From the NCBI RefSeq assembly GCF_013394795.1, contig NZ_JABXYU010000001.1, positions 372,001 to 436,000 of the forward strand: DNA of 64,000 nucleotides, read 5' to 3'. The position numbers were made by a program, and so were the translations under genes. Below the pieces are notes generated by a model that saw nothing but the letters and a program-made list of their open reading frames with translations, was not told the origin of the DNA and made no database searches. This stretch comes from Leptotrichia sp. oral taxon 223 (lineage in GTDB: Bacteria; Fusobacteriota; Fusobacteriia; Fusobacteriales; Leptotrichiaceae). Positions within the stretch are counted from its first letter, which is position 1; each line of letters starts with the position of its first letter. This document shows, in pieces, positions 59,905 to 64,000 of the stretch.

Positions 59905-60609
59905 TTATTTTTTCAATCTAGCTAACGCTTCTTTTGCCGCATGTTTCTCAGCTTCTTTTTTACTTTTTCCGGTTCCCACTCCATAAATTTTATTATTCCA
60001 GCTTACAGAAATTTCAAAAATTTTATCGTGATCAGGACCCTTCGTATTAAGTAGCTTGTATTCTGGCATTTTTCTATACTTTCCTTGAACAAATTCCTGC
60101 AGAACTGTCTTATAGTCACCAGTTCCCTCTATTTCCTCAAGCTTATTTATTTTTTTAAGTAAAAGCTTTAATGCCACATTTTTCGCAGTATAATAATCTG
60201 AATCTTTAAAAATTGCACCAATCAGCGCCTCAAACGCATCACCTAGGATAGATTTCCTATTTCTCCCGCCAGACATAATCTCGCCATTGCTCAAATACAA
60301 ATATTCTCCCAGCTCCATATCACTTGCAATAGTGGAAAACACAGGCTCGCTTATAATTTTACTTTTCAGTTTGGCAAGTTCTCCTTCCGTTTTTTTCTCA
60401 TAAAGATCGTAGATATATTCTGTCGTTATAAGATTTGCCACCGCATCTCCCAGAAATTCCAGCTTTTCATTGTTAAATCTTCTAGTTTTTTCCGTTTCGT
60501 TGGAATAGGATCTATGTGTCAACGCTTCTTCCAAATATTCCTCATTTTTAAATTCATATCCTATTTTCTGCATCAATTCCTTAGCGTCCCTATTTGCACC
60601 TGTTTCCAT
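59905..60609 (-). CDS. rnc: ribonuclease III
   Basis: A 234-residue double-strand-specific endoribonuclease for rRNA and mRNA processing. The RIII domain has the signature NEKLEFLGDAVANLITTEYIY with acidic catalytic residues and KSILGDAFEALIGAI. The C-terminal dsRBD has YKTVLQEFVQGKYRKMPEYKLL and GKSKKEAEKHAAKEAL. Start ATG 60609 follows GGAGGTG; the frame is open to 60633. The order acpP-fabF-rnc is widely conserved in bacteria. Confidence 0.96.
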   Translation of the reverse strand: METGANRDAKELMQKIGYEFKNEEYLEEALTHRSYSNETEKTRRFNNEKLEFLGDAVANLITTEYIYDLYEKKTEGELAKLKSKIISEPVFSTIASDMELGEYLYLSNGEIMSGGRNRKSILGDAFEALIGAIFKDSDYYTAKNVALKLLLKKINKLEEIEGTGDYKTVLQEFVQGKYRKMPEYKLLNTKGPDHDKIFEISVSWNNKIYGVGTGKSKKEAEKHAAKEALARLKK

Positions 60610-60707
60610 TTTTTCACCTCCTTTATTTTTCATTGCTTACCTTATTACACTTTAATTAAGGGGAAAATCAATACCTATTCTCCCCTTAGTCATTTCAAAT
60701 ATTTTTA

Positions 60708-61940
60708 TTATTTATATTTTCTAAATGCTAAAACCGCATTATGTCCGCCAAATCCTAACGAACTTGACATTCCTACTTCAATATCCCGTTTTACTGCTTT
60801 ATTTGGTACATAATCCAAATCACACAGCGGATCAGGGTTTTCATAATTTATAGTCGGCGGCATAATCCCTTCCGAAATTGCAAGTGCCAGAAATGCCGCT
60901 TCAATTCCTCCCGCTCCACCTAGCAAGTGTCCAGTTGCACCTTTCGTAGAACTTACAGCAAGCTTGTATGCATGCTCTCCAAATGCTGATTTTATCGCCT
61001 GAGTTTCATTTTTATCATTCGCAGGTGTAGATGTTCCATGTGCATTGATATATCCAACTTCCTCAGGCTTAATATTCCCCTGCTCCAAAGCCATCTTAAA
61101 TGCTCTTGCCGCTCCTTCTCCGCCATCTGATGGCGCTGTCATGTGGAAGGCATCTCCTGTTTCCCCATATCCGACAACTTCCGCATAAATTTTTGCTCCA
61201 CGTTTTTTGGCGTGCTCCAACTCTTCCAGAACTAGCACTCCTGAACCTTCTCCAAGTACAAATCCATCTCTATCCGCTGTAAATGGACGTGATGCAGTTT
61301 TAGGATCTGGGTTAGTTGACAATGCCTTCAGGTTTGCAAATCCTGCTATTCCTGAGGGAGTTACTGTCGCTTCTGTCCCTCCGGCTATCATTGCATCAGC
61401 CTTTCCTAATAAGATTGCCTGAAAAGCATCTCCAATTGAGTTTGTTCCTGAAGCACAGGCTGTAACAACTGTTTTATTAGGCCCTTTTGCTCCTGTATAA
61501 ATTGAAGTATTCCCCGAAGCCATATTTAAAATAGCCGCTGGAATGTAAAATGGCGATACTCTTTTAGGCCCTCTGGTAACGAGTTTTTCCACTTCCTGCT
61601 CAATTACATCCAGCCCGCCAATTCCAGAACCAATAATTACTCCAATCCGGTCCGCATTTTCATCTGTAATTTCCAATTTTGCATCTTCCAGCGCTTCCTT
61701 TGATGCAGCAATCGCAAATTGAGAAAATCTGGCTATTTTTTTCAATTCTTTTTTCTCAATATAATTTTCTGGCACAAAATCCTTTACTTCCGCCGCAATA
61801 TGCACTGGATGCTCTGAACTGTCAAATTGCGTAATTTTATCAATCCCACATTCTCCAGCCAGCAAATTTTTCCAAGCCTTATCTTTTCCAGTTCCTAATG
61901 GTGTTACCAGTCCTATTCCTGTAACAACTACTCTTCTCAT
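60708..61940 (-). CDS. fabF: beta-ketoacyl-ACP synthase II
   Basis: Elongates acyl-ACP with malonyl-ACP in type II fatty acid synthesis. 410 residues; the Cys-His-His triad is visible as Cys162 in [13 protein letters not shown], His in [11 protein letters not shown] (about 303) and His in [12 protein letters not shown] (about 340). I start at ATG 61940, with AGAGGTG just upstream; the frame is open to 61955. It is separated from acpP by about 660 bp of repeat-rich sequence, unusual for this gene pair. Confidence 0.96.
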   Translation of the reverse strand: MRRVVVTGIGLVTPLGTGKDKAWKNLLAGECGIDKITQFDSSEHPVHIAAEVKDFVPENYIEKKELKKIARFSQFAIAASKEALEDAKLEITDENADRIGVIIGSGIGGLDVIEQEVEKLVTRGPKRVSPFYIPAAILNMASGNTSIYTGAKGPNKTVVTACASGTNSIGDAFQAILLGKADAMIAGGTEATVTPSGIAGFANLKALSTNPDPKTASRPFTADRDGFVLGEGSGVLVLEELEHAKKRGAKIYAEVVGYGETGDAFHMTAPSDGGEGAARAFKMALEQGNIKPEEVGYINAHGTSTPANDKNETQAIKSAFGEHAYKLAVSSTKGATGHLLGGAGGIEAAFLALAISEGIMPPTINYENPDPLCDLDYVPNKAVKRDIEVGMSSSLGFGGHNAVLAFRKYK

Positions 61941-61955
61941 TAATACACCTCTCAT

Positions 61956-62560
61956 TTTTTATTTTTTTCTAATTCTAAATACAAATTTTAAATTTTATAA
62001 AATAAATTGTTATTAATAAAAGGGGTTTTCTTTAATTTTTGTATTTTTTCTTTTTTCAAACGTAAAGGGGATCAGTCGTCATTCCCTTTACAATCACGAC
62101 GTCTTTAATTTAATTACAACAATTGTGATACTGAAAATAATAAGCAAAATTTCGTTAAAGAAAAAATAACTGTTTGAGATTTTGGAGTATATTTTAAATC
62201 ATAAACATTTATTGGTGTTAAAATAACCTTGATTCAAAATCGAGTTTTATTTTTTCTTTATAAAAAAGTTTTGCGTAAAGCGGGGTAGTTCGTAGAACGT
62301 TTCGCCATTATCTCTAAGCAGTAACCAGTTATACATGTTAAAGTAACTGTTATTGCGAAAAAGAGCATGGCGTCTGATGCCCTTACGTCAAAAGAAATTA
62401 AAAAATATAAAAGAAAAAACAATTATTAATCAAAATAATCCATAACATGACATGAAAAAAAACTTTTAATTAATATTTAGAAATAGATTATATTAATTTA
62501 TTTTATTATTTTAAATAATAACTTTTTTACAATAACTTTATTTTAACATTTTTTCATTTT
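61956..62560. repeat. composite non-coding repeat block between acpP and fabF
   Basis: No gene. It contains a hairpin at 62063-62090 (AAAGGG-AT arms with CGTC-type loop), a block shared with 14320-14343, the TTCTACGAACTACC module reversed (62241-62299), a 61-bp TTTCGC/GCGAAA unit (62300-62360) and the AAGAGCAT/ATGCCCTT hairpin (62361-62384). It is the same module order as at 14.06-14.21 kb on the other strand. No TACTAAAC ends were found here. Confidence 0.65.
62300..62360. repeat. 61-bp TTTCGC/GCGAAA unit (copy 6)
   Basis: TTTCGCCATTAT at the left and TTATTGCGAAA at the right. It is almost the reverse complement of the copy at 14088-14148, including GTTATACATGTTAAA in the middle. Confidence 0.7.
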
Positions 62561-62569
62561 TTTTTCAAT

Positions 62570-62589
62570 AAAAAAGGGGGAACACCCCC
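62570..62589 (-). terminator. terminator of acpP
   Basis: Minus-strand GGGGG (62589-62585), loop TGTT, CCCCC (62580-62576), then six T. It is immediately downstream of the acpP stop, so fabF needs its own promoter or read-through. Confidence 0.9.
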
Positions 62590-62600
62590 AAAAGTTTTAT

Positions 62601-62825
62601 CTATTGTTTAGATTCAATATATTCAATTACATCTTTAACTGTTTTAATTTTTTGTGCATCTTCATCAGGAATTTCAATATCAAACTCTTCTTCAAAAGCC
62701 ATGATTAACTCAACTGTGTCTAATGAATCAGCTCCTAAATCATCAACGAAAGACGCATCTTCTGTTACTTGATCTTCGTCTACTCCTAATTGATCTACTA
62801 CTATTGATTTAATTTTATCTAGCAT
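62601..62825 (-). CDS. acpP: acyl carrier protein
   Basis: 74 residues, acidic and helical. Ser34 in [10 protein letters not shown] is the site for the 4'-phosphopantetheine arm. It carries growing acyl chains for FabF and other enzymes. Start ATG 62825 follows GGAGGTG by 8 bases; the frame is open to 62888, but the added residues do not belong to the family. A strong terminator follows the gene. Confidence 0.96.
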   Translation of the reverse strand: MLDKIKSIVVDQLGVDEDQVTEDASFVDDLGADSLDTVELIMAFEEEFDIEIPDEDAQKIKTVKDVIEYIESKQ

Positions 62826-62920
62826 TATAATGCCACCTCCATATTTATTTTCTAGAATTATTATACCAAATGAATTTGAAAAATGCAACTAAAATTTATT
62901 AATAATTAAAATTTTCAATT

Positions 62921-64000
62921 TCAGCTCAATAATTCCATTAATTCCTTGTCGCTCATCTCGAATAACGCTTTTTCCCCGTCCTTGCTTTCCAGCAGATTTT
63001 CACTCAGCTTACGTTTATTTTCCTGAATTTTTATAATTTTTTCCTCAATTGTGCCTTCTGTCACAAGTTTTATAACTTGCACACTTTTTTTCTGTCCAAT
63101 TCTGTATGCCCTGTCGCTCGCCTGATTTTCCACAGCAATATTCCACCACGGATCATAATGAATTACAACATCTGCTCCAACAAGGTTTAATCCAGTTCCT
63201 CCTGCTTTTAGCGAGATTAGAACCACTTGACGCTCCCCAGCGTTAAATTTATTGCAAATATCCACTCTTTCCTTTGATTTTACGCTTCCGTCAATATAAA
63301 AATACTCAATTCCCATGCTTGCAAGCTCTTTCTCAATTTCCTTCAAAGTTCCTACAAATTGCGAAAATACTAATAGCCTATGCCCGTTTTCGATAATATC
63401 CGGCATTAAGTCACGCAGCACTTCGAGTTTTGCCACATCACCCCTGTAATCTTCCTTGAATAAACTCGGAGAATTACATATTTGACGCAGTTTTGTCAAG
63501 ATAGCCAATATTTTCATGCGATTATTTTCATTTTCGTTAAATTTTTTCATTTCACTTTTAGCTTGCTTTATATACGACATATACAACTGTTTCTGCTCGT
63601 TGCTCAATGTTACAACTATATTCGACTCAATTTTATCTGGCAATTCTGTAAGCACTTCCTTTTTTGTTCTTCTCAGTAAAAATGGAGCAATAATTTCACG
63701 TAAATTATGTATTTTGGAAGAATTTGGATTTACAATTGCTTCCTTGTAAGTTTTTTTAAATTTTGTCAAATTGTCCAAGTATCCTGGTATTACGAAATCA
63801 AAGATTGACCATAGTTCCAGAATGTTGTTTTCTACCGGGGTTCCCGTCAATGCGAAATTTACTTTACTGTTGATTTTCATAACGGCTTTTTTTATTTGAG
63901 AAGTAGTTGTTTTTATATTTTGAGCCTCATCCAGCACTACTACATCGAAATCCCTGCCTTTGTACTCTTCAATATCATTTCTCAAGGCCTGGTAAGTTGT
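62921..64000 (-). CDS. SNF2/RapA-type DEAD/DEAH helicase, 5' part outside the window
   Basis: The C-terminal 359 codons of a SNF2-family ATPase. Visible are motif II DEAQNIKT, motif III LTGTPVENN, and the helicase-C motifs VFSQFVGTL, LISLKAGGTGLNLVGADVV and DRAYRIGQKKSVQVIKL. The frame stays open to the window edge (TTYQALRNDIEEY), so the true start lies further right. These proteins remodel protein-DNA or RNA polymerase complexes; bacterial examples often have an N-terminal SWIM domain, not visible here. It ends about 95 bp before acpP. Confidence 0.92.
   Translation of the reverse strand, partial: TTYQALRNDIEEYKGRDFDVVVLDEAQNIKTTTSQIKKAVMKINSKVNFALTGTPVENNILELWSIFDFVIPGYLDNLTKFKKTYKEAIVNPNSSKIHNLREIIAPFLLRRTKKEVLTELPDKIESNIVVTLSNEQKQLYMSYIKQAKSEMKKFNENENNRMKILAILTKLRQICNSPSLFKEDYRGDVAKLEVLRDLMPDIIENGHRLLVFSQFVGTLKEIEKELASMGIEYFYIDGSVKSKERVDICNKFNAGERQVVLISLKAGGTGLNLVGADVVIHYDPWWNIAVENQASDRAYRIGQKKSVQVIKLVTEGTIEEKIIKIQENKRKLSENLLESKDGEKALFEMSDKELMELLS

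Overview
The window (about 30% GC or lower by eye) looks like a chromosomal segment of a Fusobacteriota species, most likely Leptotrichia. Four things point there: three giant autotransporters with the fusobacterial autotransporter N-terminal domain, a FadA-like adhesin, a lysine/meso-diaminopimelate gene set (Leptotrichia uses meso-DAP; Fusobacterium nucleatum largely uses lanthionine), and the codon use. Most genes are on the minus strand. The clear exceptions are a two-component system at 30.9-33.0 kb and a radical-SAM gene at 54.9 kb.

Layout. 0-5.8 kb: a lysine/DAP operon (lysA, lysC, an SDR, dapF, dapA), headed by a strong promoter, a lysine riboswitch and a terminator. 5.8-20.5 kb: a small membrane protein and two autotransporters separated by 1.8 kb of nested repeats. 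21.2-25.7 kb: a nuclease pseudogene remnant and an ABC importer of the TrpXYZ/COG2984 type with two tandem substrate-binding lipoproteins. 26-30.8 kb: HU, a Ca2+ P-type ATPase and a small membrane protein. 30.9-35.4 kb: a two-component system convergent with a five-gene envelope operon (FadA-like adhesin, two small exported proteins, a lipoprotein, OmpA). 35.5-42.6 kb: housekeeping genes (EIIA, miaA, obgE, an SNase-like nuclease, a Cys/Met PLP enzyme, GNAT, ung, dCMP deaminase). 42.65-44.5 kb: a COG1106-like AAA ATPase and a TOPRIM-like protein, tightly coupled to the dCMP deaminase gene; this is a candidate defence cassette. 44.6-54 kb: xseA, an AAA-ATPase/PD-(D/E)XK protein and the third autotransporter. 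55.8-64 kb: a cell-cycle, lipid and DNA-repair run (DUF1385 protein, disA, radA, coaD, rnc, fabF, acpP) and the 3' part of a SNF2-type helicase gene.

How it fits together. The window alternates core metabolic genes with surface-adhesion loci. The three autotransporters and the FadA-like operon all carry three AGTGATT-type direct repeats near their promoters, at mostly 10-11 bp spacing. This suggests a shared adhesin regulon, possibly controlled by the neighbouring OmpR-type two-component system. The gene-poor gaps are not empty. They hold a mosaic of non-coding repeats: elements bounded by TA-CTAAACYC inverted ends, 61-62 bp units bounded by TTTCGC/GCGAAA, and hairpins whose stems vary while loops and flanks stay constant.

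All functional calls rest on reading motifs by eye. No database search was run.
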